From the NCBI RefSeq assembly GCF_000247815.1, contig NC_021674.1, positions 9,918,466 through 9,982,465 of the forward strand: DNA of 64,000 nucleotides, in the 5' to 3' direction. Shown in pieces: positions 38,601 to 51,031 of this stretch. A program made the position numbers and the translations under genes. The stretch's first letter is position 1. Each line of letters opens with the position of its first letter. The DNA is from Ficedula albicollis. Lineage: Eukaryota; Chordata; Aves; Passeriformes; Muscicapidae. Under the pieces are notes generated by a model, which worked only from the letters and a program-made list of their open reading frames with translations, searched no databases and had not been told where the DNA came from.

Positions 38601-40226
38601 CCACTCCCGCTCTGCTCCACCCACAGGCACATTTCCCAAAGCACAACCTGCGCCAAGGCACTTGGAAAAAAAGAAAAAAAAAAGATAAAAGTAAAGGAGG
38701 TGGTTAAGGGTTCTGAGGGCTTGACATCTTGGTTTAATCACTGGATTAGGACTCAGAAGTTGCATGTTGAATTTTCAAGGCTACACACAGCTTCCGCTAG
38801 TCTTCTATGTCTAAATCCTGCCTGCTGTTTCCATCTACAAGCCTAGAATAGGCAATGCTTCTTTCCCTCATGCCAGCGTTGATAAATACTTGGGAGGTAC
38901 TCAAATATTTCAGTTCCATATAAGGATCTCGCTTCCTTAGTGTAAAAGCTGTTTATTTTCTTTGCTATTTAATTTTACGGGACTGCATCAAGGCTCTGGC
39001 TGGTTCCAAGTGTTCCAAATCCTTGAGGAGCAAAGAAGTGATCTGCAAATCCCCTGTACCTACCACTGATGAAACCCTGGTGAACTGGACTAGCAGAACA
39101 TCTGCATTTTTATCATGGTAACTGCAATTTGACATTTTCACAATAAATGGTTAATGAGGTACATGAAAATATTTGGATCATTACAATTAATGAGGACCCG
39201 ATAGCTAAAAATGAAACAATTAGAGAAAACCCCACAGTAGCCTTAGTTCCCTTTGTTTTATTGGATCCTTGAAACTTTTAAAACTGCTCTAATTGTTTGG
39301 TTTATGGCCTATGTGCTATGTATTTAATGCAAACTATTCTTAATTATGCTCTTAAATGCTATCTTAATCCTACATATTTGTCTTCAACAGCCTTAAAAGC
39401 TTGGGAAGAAAGTATCTGAAGGGATTACCCAGCTGCATGGCAGCCAGCCAGCATGTTCCAGGTTGTCCGCCTGCCCCACCCTGAGTATAAAAAAAACAAC
39501 AGAATGAACTTGGGGAGTAAAGGTAGCGTCAAAAAGCATGTGTTGTTTTTATTGGAAGGAAAAGAGAACTATTTAAAAATTATAGCTCGCAGGTATGCAT
39601 ATATATCTATAAAAGTAAAACAGAGCGTGTGCACATGTTTAATTGCTCTTCTGGAGGACACAGAATTTTCCTAAACAAGTGACTGAATATTACTTCACTG
39701 TCATCACTGAATCCTGGTTTTGATATCTACAGTCCAACTCACAAAGCTTTTGTGTGTCTAAGGTGACTTTGAGGCTGATAGAAGTGCTGTCCCCCACAAT
39801 GTACGCATGGGGCTGCCATCATCCTGTGCTCTCAGACATAAACCACATCACCTCCAGCAATACTGATGGGGGACAAAGCCGCAAGCCCCTTGTATGGCTG
39901 GTGAGGGCTTATGGCTGCAATCCTGCATCCAGGACTGAACACCAAACAATTCACTCCCTAGTTAAGCCATAAATTTCACCACTGCCTTTGTAAAAGAAGG
40001 GTGGGTCAAAGTAGACAACTCCCTTCCACCAGCTGCTCTTCTTTTCCACTTTGCTTCCAAAGCAGCAACTGCAAATACCATCCGAGATGTCTAAAAATCC
40101 CAAGGGGGAAAAAAAAGTAGTCTGACCTGCCATATTTACTGTTTTTTTGAGTCACATTTAGCATCTAAAACACTTCCCAGACACCTTCCATAAATCAGTA
40201 ATATTTTTCCCTCTTGCCAAGCTACT

Positions 40227-41192
40227 TGACCAAAATACAACCGTATAAACTTCCACACTATTGCTGCCATGAGGCACTTCAGTATTTTCCTCCCTTCCTA
40301 ACTCTACAGCTTACAAAGCCAGGAGAGATCCAGGTCTCATAAAAAAATGGTACTTGCATATAATGAGTTTCAACATTATGGACTTCTGTCTTTTAATCCA
40401 TGCATTGACATTGCCAGATCCCACGTTTCAGGGAAGAGCTGAAAGGACAGCAGGAGGCTGCTAATGCAGAGGTCAGGCTGGTCAGCTGAACCAGGCACAT
40501 AAACACAATTTAAGCCATTTATATCCAAACAAATGTAACTTTACGATTACCGGGGCATAACCTGTTTCTGGCTGACCTGGATGTATTTCACAGTGCCAGG
40601 TGTTTTCCCTGCCTCAGCAGCTCCAACAACTGGAGCTAAACCCATCACATTCCGCCCAGGTGATTGCTTCAAGTTGTATTGTGAGGCTCCTCTCCGCAGT
40701 TCATTCCACTGACCAAAATACAACCATATAAACTTCCACACTATTGTTGCCATGAGGCATTTCAGTATTTTCCTCCCTTCCTAACTCTACAGCTTACAAA
40801 GCCAGGAGAGATCCAGGTCTCATAAAAAAATGGTACTTGCATATAATGAGTTTCAACATTATGGACTTCTGTCTTTTAATCCATGCATTGACATTGCCAG
40901 ATCCCACGTTTCAGGGAAGAGCTGAAAGGACAGCAGGAGGCTGCTAATGCAGAGGTCAGGCTGGTCAGCTGAACCAGGCACATAAACACAATTTAAGCCA
41001 TTTATATCCAAACAAATGTAACTTTACGATTACCGGGGCATAACCTGTCTCTGGCTGACCTGGATGTATTTCACAGTGCCAGGTGTTTTCCCTGCCTCAG
41101 CAGCTCCAACAACTGGAGCTAAACCCATCACATTCCGCCCAGGTGATTGCTTCAAGTTGTATTGTGAGGCTCCTCTCCGCAGTTCATTCCAC
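40227..41192 (+). repeat. 483-bp direct tandem duplication
   Basis: The unit 40227-40709, starting TGACCAAAATACAACC, is repeated at 40710-41192 at a constant offset of 483. I count four substitutions and no indels (for example CCGTAT/CCATAT and TGTTTCTGG/TGTCTCTGG). It is the longest duplication in the window. It shows no mobile-element ends, and the difference level is what two alleles of one locus might show. Confidence 0.95.
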
Positions 41193-42169
41193 AGGCAGAA
41201 AGCAGGGACATTTTGGTGGAAGACAGTAAAAGCTGCTATTTTTGGAGTCCCACTTCCTTGATCTGATGGTCAGTTCGCAAGCCTACTAGCAAGGGTGACA
41301 TAGCTGCAAATTATAACCACTACTTTCTTCTTAAAATCCTAACTTACCAATTTTCATGAAAGAAAACTTCAGAGTGTATGCAGCTACAGCAACTTAAGTT
41401 GATATTTCCATACCACCTAGATTTCCAGCAGGTTAAGAAACTTTTTCATTAAATTCATCACCAAGAAAAAAAGACATCTGTGTCTCTCTGGCCAGATCAA
41501 ATGTTAGAATGGAATCTGAAGAAAACCATGGAAAACCTCCCAAAAGTTTTCCCTGCCCTCACCTCTGCATCACACCAGGAACAAAGAACCACTATACCTG
41601 TAACCCAATTCTTGTATAAGCAATATGCAATCTGTATTTTTGTGTTTTTCAAATCAAATACCACCAGAATAAAAGGGCACCTGGGAAATTTTAGTTGCCA
41701 CACAGTCAGAGTAAATACAAACAATTCAGCCTCCACATTCCTTGCTACAGAGATGCTGGTAGAGCCTAGAGCAGCCCCAAAGGCAAAATGAAGAGAGGTC
41801 AGGTCTCCACAGCCAGTGCTCGGCAAGCCTGGGTTTGCTTCCAGTGCTGCAGCGCATCCAAAAATCCTCCACAGGAAAAACTAATAACAGTTTTGTTTGA
41901 TTTGTTTTTCTTTTTTTTCCCCCAAAAGAAAAAGCACTTCTCAAAAAACCAAGACACCTGCAACAACCCAGCCGCCCACCTCCACATCTCCCTAAAATGC
42001 CGAGCCAGTGAGGAACAAAGGAACCCTTTCACCAAAACGTTTGTTCAACATTTAAGGCTTATTTTCTTGAGTTTACGAGAAACAGCTCTATCCTAACTAG
42101 CTCAAATGGGATTTCATAATCCCATAATTAGTTCAGATCCTTCCAGGAAGTACACGAAAATTCATTCCT

Positions 42170-42230
42170 GAAATACATACATACATACATATATTACACA
42201 CATATATATATTTGAAAATATACATATTAT
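42170..42230 (+). repeat. CATA / TA microsatellite
   Basis: A short compound microsatellite: five to six CATA units followed by ACACACATATATATATTT. Ordinary simple sequence, probably length-polymorphic. Confidence 0.8.
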
Positions 42231-45224
42231 GTAGTTCTGCATGGATTAAACACATCTTTTTTGGCCAGCATAACATCCTTTCCTGTGCCAGATTTGCCCA
42301 GTGATCCCACAAAATGCTGGACACGTGGGCAAAACCTCAAATGAACTGGAAGCAGCTTTTTAGGGAAAAAAAGCTGGCTTACAAGCATGCTGATAGGCAA
42401 GCGAAGATCCACTGATGCAGCTCAAACATATGGAATTTAAGGTCTCTCCCCAGAAGTGAGCTTATTACACAAACAATATTGAATTAAAATGACATTTTAA
42501 CAGCATTGCGGCAGATTAATTTATGACTTGTGTCTGTAATGAAGCATTTATGTAACATTGTTGAAACTGTGTTAGAGCTATCAAAAGTCACAGCAAATCT
42601 TGTTACAAAAATACCCCAAACAATGTTTGATTTTTTTTTTTTCCTAAAAGGTAGCCATGACATCACTGGGACATACATACTAATGACAAAACTTTTCATG
42701 AGCAACCATTTAAGGAAATCTCTTAAAAAAGACTTTCCCTGAAATCTGTCAAATGGATCAATTTTGCAATGGTTATAGATGCACATGGTGGTACGTCCTA
42801 AAAAGTTAAAAGTGGCAGCATAATATATTTGAATAATTTGCCCTGCACCTCACACAGTACAGGCAAGAGTTGCAGCCTCAAGTCCTCCCATTTTTGTGCA
42901 AGAGTACAAAATATTAACAAATTACAAGGAAGCTAATTAGCACTATCATTTACAGTAATGAGTAATAAATTGTTGTTGCATGACAGACGGTATTTGTTTT
43001 ATATCACGTGTAAGATAAGTAAAAATCACATAGAAGTTTAGCCAGCCAAATAGGTAGATTCGTAAGATCTGAATCCTGAATTGATTCCCCCACCTAAAAA
43101 AAAAAAGACACCTAAGTTCTTCCCTAGTTTTTTCCTAACATAAACTGAACATAAGCACTCCGTTACTGCTACCCTATGTTAGCTAATGAACAGCAATACT
43201 TAGCAAAAAGAAACCCGACAACCACAGAAACTGCATTCCATAAAAATGATTATGTCTGCAGACAAACATATACAGAGTATTCCTGTAAAGTCAAAGTTTA
43301 GAAAGAAAAGAAAAAAATCGCTCACCCAAAGGAAGCTGAATTTTCCCCCACTCTCCTTCATTTTGATCCTTCATTTGTAATGGAGACTAGAACTATATTT
43401 ACCCCTTTGTAAACATCCTCAATGACATATATGTTGTAACTACAAAGAGTGATAATATTTTGCAAATATTAAATAAAAAATATTCTGTGACTCAGTTCCA
43501 GCTGGGTCTGTATCAGAGGGGGGGTGAGGGAGTAAGCAGGATAACTGTAGTCTGAATCTAAGGGTTTTCATCTTTTGCCAGATAAATGAACATAAAAAAA
43601 AAAAAAAAGACATTCTTGGCTGTATCAAAACCAGCACACACATTGTTTTTACCTTCAACCTTTTTTGATAAATCCCCTACTCCACCAAATGCCCATGGAG
43701 AGGGACATCAAGGGAAGCAGCTTCCCAGGCAGCATCTATTTTTCCTACTGGTATTTAAAGAAAGAGTGAATGTTAAACCATTAGTTCTGAGAATAAAAAA
43801 TTGATATGTAACCATAAATGAAAGGCTGTGTTTCACAGAAGAATTCATACATATTCACTGATAAATTATATGCTGATTTACACAACATTCAGAAGGGCTG
43901 TGGGGGCAGATGGGGGAAGGCGGAGGGAAAAAAACTCCAAGAGTAAAAAATATGGAATTATACGCAGCCAGAGCACGCTTACCTGCTGGGGGATGCCATT
44001 TCCTCTGCATTTTAAACCTTTACTGCTCCGTTTTAGCACCACTGCCAGCAGCAGCCTCCCTGTCTGCGCTGGTTACCCCGTGCCCCAGCTGGCTGCTGCC
44101 GGGCGGGCAGGCTTCCCCCCATGCGTGATTCAGTCTCCTTGAGGGATGTGCTGCATTGTGGGGGTGAGTCATCCCAGAGGTATTCTGCACATTACAGCCC
44201 CAGCCGGACCATTACTCATTCGCAATATCCTCCTGGCTCGGAAGAGAACATCGACCAAAGATCTTTGTTTCCCCACCCTGGTTATAGGCTGGGAAAAAAA
44301 AATAATTGCGATACAACTGCCATAAACTCATGATGAGGGTGTTTAGCAGCAGCTGACCGGGCAAACGTGCTATAGAGAAGCTGCCCCAGCCCGGCAGGTG
44401 CGTCACCCATGCACCCAGGGCTGCAAACAGGTCCAAAGATGAATGCAGGTGTCATTTCCTCTGCTAGTCCGTCAGCACTTTATTCCCAAAAGCTGCCAAC
44501 ACAGCGCTGGGACCAAGGGTCCAAACAACTCAGAAGGCTTGGAGGAAACAAACAGCCTTCCAATGTGTCTGCCTCCATCACAATTCATAATGGGGTTTTA
44601 AATACCAACTTGTTGCCCACTGGAAGTATCTCTAAGTATCAGCTGTAGATCCTCATAAACCCCATCCTTGCTGGCAGCCCACACAACTCAAGTGCCAACA
44701 GTGACATCCTTGCACACAAGCTTGGTTTCGGACACTGTATCTCAAACGCTCCCTTACTGACCTTAACAACTGCTGGAATCCCTCGCTCAGCCAGGGTGTC
44801 GTGTATTGTCCCCACAAGTTCTACGATGACCCCTAATGCCCTCTTCATTAAAGCAGAAATTCCTCAGTACCAATAACAAGAATAAAAATTGTGATAGTAG
44901 AGCTCTGAAAGCAGCTTCTAAAAATACCTGTCCAGTTCCTGAACTAATCCATGCTGATGATTAGGCAGGAGGGGAGAAGAAAGTTAAGTATTTCCAGGCT
45001 CAGCTGCTTCTGTCTGCCTTAAATCCAAAAGGTTTTAACCCTGATTTGGGACAAAAATCCCTTTTTCCCCGAAGTGGAGAATGGTGACTGAGGTGATGCT
45101 GCCTGCAAGCATCCTTCAGAGGAAAGCTGTATCCCCACTTTATAGACACAGACAACCTAAAATCACAGGTGCTCCTGAAAACTCCATGCTTGGACCATGG
45201 AAATGCTGAGCTAAGGACCAACAA

Positions 45225-45345
45225 GGCTTGAACCCAGCTTCAGTGAGCAGACACCAGGCTGCATGGAGGATGCTGGGACATGAGAAGGGGCTGGACTAGG
45301 CGGCCTTTAAAGGTCCCTTTCCATCCAAAGCATTTTGATTCTATG
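45225..45345 (+). mobile_element. CR1 LINE 3' end fragment
   Basis: The sequence GGGCTGGACTAGGCGGCCTT, then TAAAGGTCCCTTTCCATCC and a terminal GATTCTATGAC, is the standard 3' end of bird CR1 elements in plus orientation. Only about 120 bases are recognisable. The fragment is strongly 5'-truncated and non-coding. Confidence 0.85.
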
Positions 45346-47280
45346 ACATACTGACATTTGTTCCCTGCTTCTCTCCAGCACGCAGCAAGCACATGTGCAG
45401 GTACAGCTGCAGGCACGTATTTGCAGCTTGACTGGATTTTGTAATGACAATGGAATCAAGCTACAGTCCAAAGCCATGATGAAGACAACAGGACGCATGC
45501 AAAGTTTGTTACAGTGGTATCAACAGACTGCTGCATTTACCGAATTTCAATAGACAACATAAAAAGATCTTTAGTTTAACGGCCAAAGGCTAGTCTGTGT
45601 TGGTAGAAGTGCATTTGCAATCAATGGGTTAGCTCATTAGTCAGAGTATCATGCTATGCAAGTAATTAAAAATAATAGGTGAGGTTTTTTTTAGATTTTA
45701 ATTGCACATCCCCAGTCCACATCTCATCCTATCCAGATGTGCCAGAATATGCCACCTCACTTACCTCTTCAAGCTCAGCAGCAACATTCTTTTACCTTCA
45801 CATGCTTAATGCAGCACCCATCAGCTCAATCCTCATCTGTCTCCAGGAAGAATTCAGCACTCAAGCCCAATGCAATGTCAGCCAGGAAAATTCAAGAAAA
45901 GTTGCCTGGCACTTTTTGCTGCAAGTCCAGTTTCTAAAGCTTTTCCCCCAAGGGGTGGGGGAAGATGAAATTAGCCTCCCTGTGCAAGACAAAACTATCC
46001 TTGAATAAGCTGTGTTGTAATCATGTTTTTGAAACATCATCTTGAGTAGTTACATCTACCCACAGCTTTCCTGTTTTCTTGCCTTCCTACTGGTCTGCAG
46101 ACCATTCTGCCACTGGTTCCTAAAATCTCAAGGCTCAGCACACAGAGAAACTTGGGACCGTCAGAAGGTTCTTACAGATAAGCAACATCAATAAACAGTT
46201 CCAGTATAACAAATGACATAGAAAAGCCATCACACTGTTCTGTACAGGTTCCACAATCTCTCAGCTGCAGTGGCACAGCTCTCAGCTCATGGGGCTGGGT
46301 TGAGCCACCACCTGGGTAATTTCTGCAAAGCTGCTGCTCTGCCCAGGGTCAGGAGCAGGTGGGGACAAACACTGTGTGTGAAAATGCAAGACAGAAAAAA
46401 GCTCTCTGTTACAAATGTTACAGCATGCTCAATCCATAGGGATGGAAATAATGTCCTTGCCTTTTGTCTACATCCAGAAGCGGTTGCATCAGCCAAGAAG
46501 AACCACCAACTCATTCAGCTGGCTTCAAGCCCTGCTCCCAAGGGTTTTATCCAAAGGGAAGCATGTATCAAGTCACCAGATCAGCATCAACTGAATTACT
46601 CACTGGCTGGGCTCTCACCTTTGCACATGTTCTTTAACCTTAAGGCTAAGCTAACAAACCTCAGCTCCAAGACTGGCAATGCTGCTGCCCTCTTAAAAAA
46701 TTTTTATTAAAATAATTATTATTCTTCCCCTTAAATACTGCCCAATCCAGCAGATTGCACATCCAAACCTACTAGCTCAGTGCTATAGTGAAATATCCTC
46801 CAAAGTTTTCTTGCAATTCCTAGCATGGACTGTGTGGGAGTGGCTGTGCCAACATGTGAACATTTTCCTCATTTCCCAGCAAAATTCATGCTGCTACAGG
46901 GTTCTGCTGTTAGAAACCCAAAGTAAACCCTGCACCTGGAGAGCCAGCAAGGTGGTGGATCTGCGTTTTGCTGCCTGCCAGCCAACTTCAAGGATAGTTC
47001 AAGGTCTGGCAGCTGTGAACTGGGCACAAAGATGTCTCAGCACACAATTCCAGTGCAGTCTGAGGTGTCTGAGTATCTGCAGATCCAGGGCCATTTCAGG
47101 AATATGAAACTTGTTAAGCCTCACCCTCTGGGAACACTAGGCAACCTACCTTAAGTGCAGCATTCAAGATTAACCACAGCAATTATTGCCTGAACACAGC
47201 TTGCTGTGCCTTGTAAGAGGTATTCACTTTTCTCCATTTTTGTTTAAATTAGAAAAAACAAAATCCAAAACTCAAAATAG

Positions 47281-47310
47281 AACAAACAAACAAACAAACA
47301 AAAAAAACCC
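47281..47310 (+). repeat. (CAAA)n microsatellite
   Basis: About five AAAC units followed by an A run. Simple sequence within intron 1. Confidence 0.75.
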
Positions 47311-48864
47311 CCAGTCAGTCAAATGCCCTCCAAACAAATAACAAGCCCTAACAAAAGACTTCATAGACATAGTCAGTGTAGTTTTATGCCCAGCACTTGA
47401 GAGACACCCACTGCACTTATGCTGCCCCTGTTGTCCACAAAGCTTCCTTGAATACCAGGTTCATTAAGCTGTGTTGTAGGAAGAGCAGGAAGTGTGGCAA
47501 AAATAGGAAAAAGGGCACAGAAGTAAATTCTTGGGAAGGACTTCAGACTTTAGGCTGCCGAACATTCCGAGAGCACTGAAATGCTCCTCCCTACATATCA
47601 TTACCATGTTTTCCCTATTTTGAATGTCATTCTCATAGATGAATAGACCTTTGTACATATGTACAACAACAAAAAATGACCCCAACATAGATGGATATTT
47701 CCAGCCAGGATCTGGGTGGAGGCCATATGGATTTCATTTTCCTGCAGACAGATCAAAGGAAAGCGCCAAGAGCGTCTTACTTGACTCCAAATAAACATCC
47801 ATGACCAGAAAAGAGGTTACACAAATGACATGCACTGAACTCCTCCACACTGGAAGAGCCTCATGGGCTTTTATTCTAATTAAACCCTTCCTCCATGGCT
47901 CCTAATTGATACCTGGACAAACAGCTGTAATATACTCCAGGAAATCTAACCCTGTACTTTGCCTTATTTGTGTGACATGGCCTCAGTCATCACAGGGCTC
48001 ACTGCAAACTTTCATTTCTTGATAGGAAACTGGTTTAAAAAACAAGCTACTGAAAAACCAAGGCCTTGCTTCTCCCTTTTTATTTTGCACTTAAATACTT
48101 AGCTCAAAGTAGAGGTACTCAAGTTTGAGTCTTTTAACCACTGCATCTTTGCTTTCTCTTTCTTTAGGACAACATTTTTTTACTATGTGAGTACTCTTGG
48201 ACTAATTACGCACATCCTAAACCAGATATATAATTTTGTGTCTTCTCCAGTTCCCTCTAGATTTCAAATCATCTTTACTGTTCTCTGAGGGGTGGCACTA
48301 TATACTGGAAAGCCCCATGCCACAGCTCAATATTCCATGGTAAAACCACCTGCAGACCAAGAGGCAGAAACCAGGATAACCTTTATCCACCCACATTCCT
48401 AAAATCAGTGAAAACACCCGTAAAACTGTGCTGACCAGCTCCAGCTTCATACTCTCCAATCTGATGCTGACTTTGCTTCCTGTCAGCCAGTTCCCTGTTT
48501 TGCCAGAGACTGACTTGAACTAACCAGCTGAAGTTTTCAGGATCACTCTGCTTCTTCGTCAGTGTTAGTAAAACATTATCTTGCCCTTAAAATGTACCTT
48601 GTCCAGCTCTTCATTTTAGTGCTCTTGGGAACAAGCTGCTATTTTATAGACTTGAAGGAAGACAGTTAATGCTTATGATTCCGCCTTCATTTTTAGTAAT
48701 TTTGGAATTATTTTACTGCTCATTTATGACAGTGACCCTCACATTCTGCCTCCTTCGGAGCACAGAAAAAACAAAAGGAGGATTCCCCTCCTGCAAAGGG
48801 TACTACAAGTGTCACCAGGCCTGCCTTGGACCAGGGCATCCAGCATTAACTATTTTCATAAGAG

Positions 48865-49142
48865 CATGCAGTGGTAGGACAAGACGAAATGGCTTTAAGA
48901 TGAAAGAAGGCAGGTTCAGGTTAAATATTAAAAATAAATTCTTTATTCAGAGGGTGGTGAGGCACTGGCACAGGTTGCCCAGAGAAGCTGTGGATGCCTT
49001 ATTACCGAAGTGTTCAAGGTCAGGTTGAATGGGGCTTTGAGCAATCTGGTCTTTTGGGAGATGTCCCCTGCCCATGGCAGGGGCTTTGGAGCAAGATGAG
49101 TTCTAAGGCGCCTTTTAACCCAAACCATTCTACGGTTCTATG
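48865..49142 (+). mobile_element. CR1 LINE 3' fragment
   Basis: A clear CR1 3' region in plus orientation: GGACAAGACGAAATGGCTTT at the left, GAGGGTGGTGAGGCACTGGC in the middle, then GTTGCCCAGAGAAGCTGTGG and a final ACCATTCTACGGTTCTATGA. About 280 bases, 5'-truncated, with scattered mutations, and no reverse transcriptase present. The open frame ending inside it (48.67-49.03 kb) comes from the repeat and is not a gene. Confidence 0.95.
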
Positions 49143-50967
49143 ATACTATTTCTTAGCTTACTGATTTTGTTATTTAAGTCCTATAGAGGGCAGATATTTC
49201 TCACCAGTACCTTCAGTTTCCTCTGGCCAACTGTGTGCATCTCCTAACCCCTACTTTGCTCTCCCTGCAGCCAGTTTTCCTGTTTACATCTCTGCCGTCG
49301 CTTCCCTTGCACAGCCGAAGGGCTTTGGAAAAAGGACAAACAAACAAGTGTTTCCTCAAGATGCTGGCAGTTGCGTGCCTGTGCCTCTCTCCCTACCACT
49401 GTCCTTCTCCTGGTCACAACACTGTCACATGCATTTAATGGCTTGTATTTCCTGTGCTCTGCTTTAACAGGCAGAATCTTTTAAATGCTGAAAGATACAG
49501 TGGTACCAAGTGCCTGCTGAATGTGTCCCTGGCAAGAGGGATTTTGTTTGCACACAGCAGAGAAATCAGTCAGGAGAATCATCTTGGGGTCATCCTATTT
49601 TCTCATTCTGGCAGGTAAGGATGAGCTGTTCAACACACTGCATACTCATGCTCTCACACCAATTCCTTACAAAAAAGTTCAGTATAGGGACAGCTGGAGT
49701 CCCCTAATGTACATGAAGGAGATCAAAGACTCCCATGGTCTTTCCTTTTAGCAGCAAAGACAGTGAAGCAGCTTCTCATCCTGTACCGTACCCATCAGGG
49801 TTTTTGGTACACTCACTATTAGCTGGCAGCTCCCATCTCAAATCTTCTGGATTCATTGGGGAATATCACAACATCAGACCAAAAAACCTAACAGTTTATG
49901 CAAGTCTATTAATTTAAATGGCCACAGCACTGTTTAAAAGCATCAAAAAATGAACCCTAAAGAGAAGCAACATTTTCTCCTTGCAGAAGATCTGTGGGAA
50001 GAAAGCATCTACCTCTTATGTTTGGGCAAAGCCTCATCTATACCATATACTGTCCATTTCAAGTAAATTATTAAAGTATCTACAAGGGAGGAAGAAGATA
50101 CACCCTAATTTTTTTCCTAACTTCACACAAGTTTTTCTGTGTCTCAAGCTGTGTAACAGCCACTCTACGCATGTTCAGCAGATGATAATGAAACCGCAAG
50201 TGTTTATCTCAACCCAAAATGGCTTCATTTTTTTTCCCTCTCCCCTTAAACTCAGATTTAACTAGGGTTTTAACTCCAAGGACAAAAGGTACATGCTTAC
50301 CCTTTAATGCCCTACCTACAAACGTGGGTTTTTTTCCTTAAGGCAGGTTCATCCAGCTACAAGTCTGACTTGAGGATTTATCTGTCTTTGCCACTATGTC
50401 CAATAACATCTTGGAGCAAGAGAAATTATAGCAAGGAAGAGCCTTGGTCTGAAAATGGGTTTCTGCTGTATTTGTGCAAAGGGAGGGCAACTCTATGCCC
50501 AGCACTCCACTCCACTGGGATGTTTTGGCTCCCAGACAAGACAGCAGCAGAAGAGCGATGTGTCAGGACTGCCCTGCAAGGCCTTCTTTTCCACTAGAAA
50601 TTAATATTCAGAGAAAACAGCAAGATGAGTACAGGCTTTGCTAAACAGTTTGCACCACAATGGGAAATCAGAAGTTGACAAGATGTCTGAACCCAATGAA
50701 AACTCCCCCGTGCCTCTCTGAATGTGATTAAGGGACATTTCCAGGATTAATCTGCAAGGTGGGCAAAGGTCCACAAGCTACTCCTTTGTCCAGGGATGTG
50801 CTTTTATTAATGTTAGCACCATGAGGAGGCTGCTACCCAACCTGTGCAGCACAGGACAGCCCTGGGAGCCACCAGGTCACTGCCGAGAAGATGCTGAGGA
50901 TATCAACACAACCCAGTGCATTCTGCCATGGAAACCCGAGGCAGTGACAGAATGAGCTCTGACTTAC

Positions 50968-51031
50968 AGGACCAGCTCCAGTGGATTCAGTGACAGAGTC
51001 AGATGATGACAGCTTCTTTCGAAATAGAAAG
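50968..51031 (-). other. Candidate 64-nt exon in SPRED2 intron 1
   Basis: On the minus strand a pyrimidine-rich acceptor (GACTTTCCCCCTCAG) precedes a 64-base segment that ends at a strong donor (GGTCCT|GTAAGTC). One frame reads FLFRKKLSSSDSVTESTGAG plus a final P without a stop, ending in phase 0. Joined to SPRED2 exon 2 that frame would stop at once. The frame that would join exon 2 correctly is also open but contains no methionine. It could be an alternative 5' UTR exon, an exon of another minus-strand transcript, or a chance pair of splice sites. I do not recognise the peptide. Confidence 0.3.

Noticed and set aside
48669..49028. 119-codon plus-strand open frame
   Set aside because: Its C-terminal half is translated from a CR1 3' fragment.
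49562..49615. Plus-strand segment between a CACACAGCAG acceptor and a CAG|GTAAGG donor
   Set aside because: Splice-like motif pairs this short occur often by chance, the strand is opposite to the gene and no coding pattern is evident.
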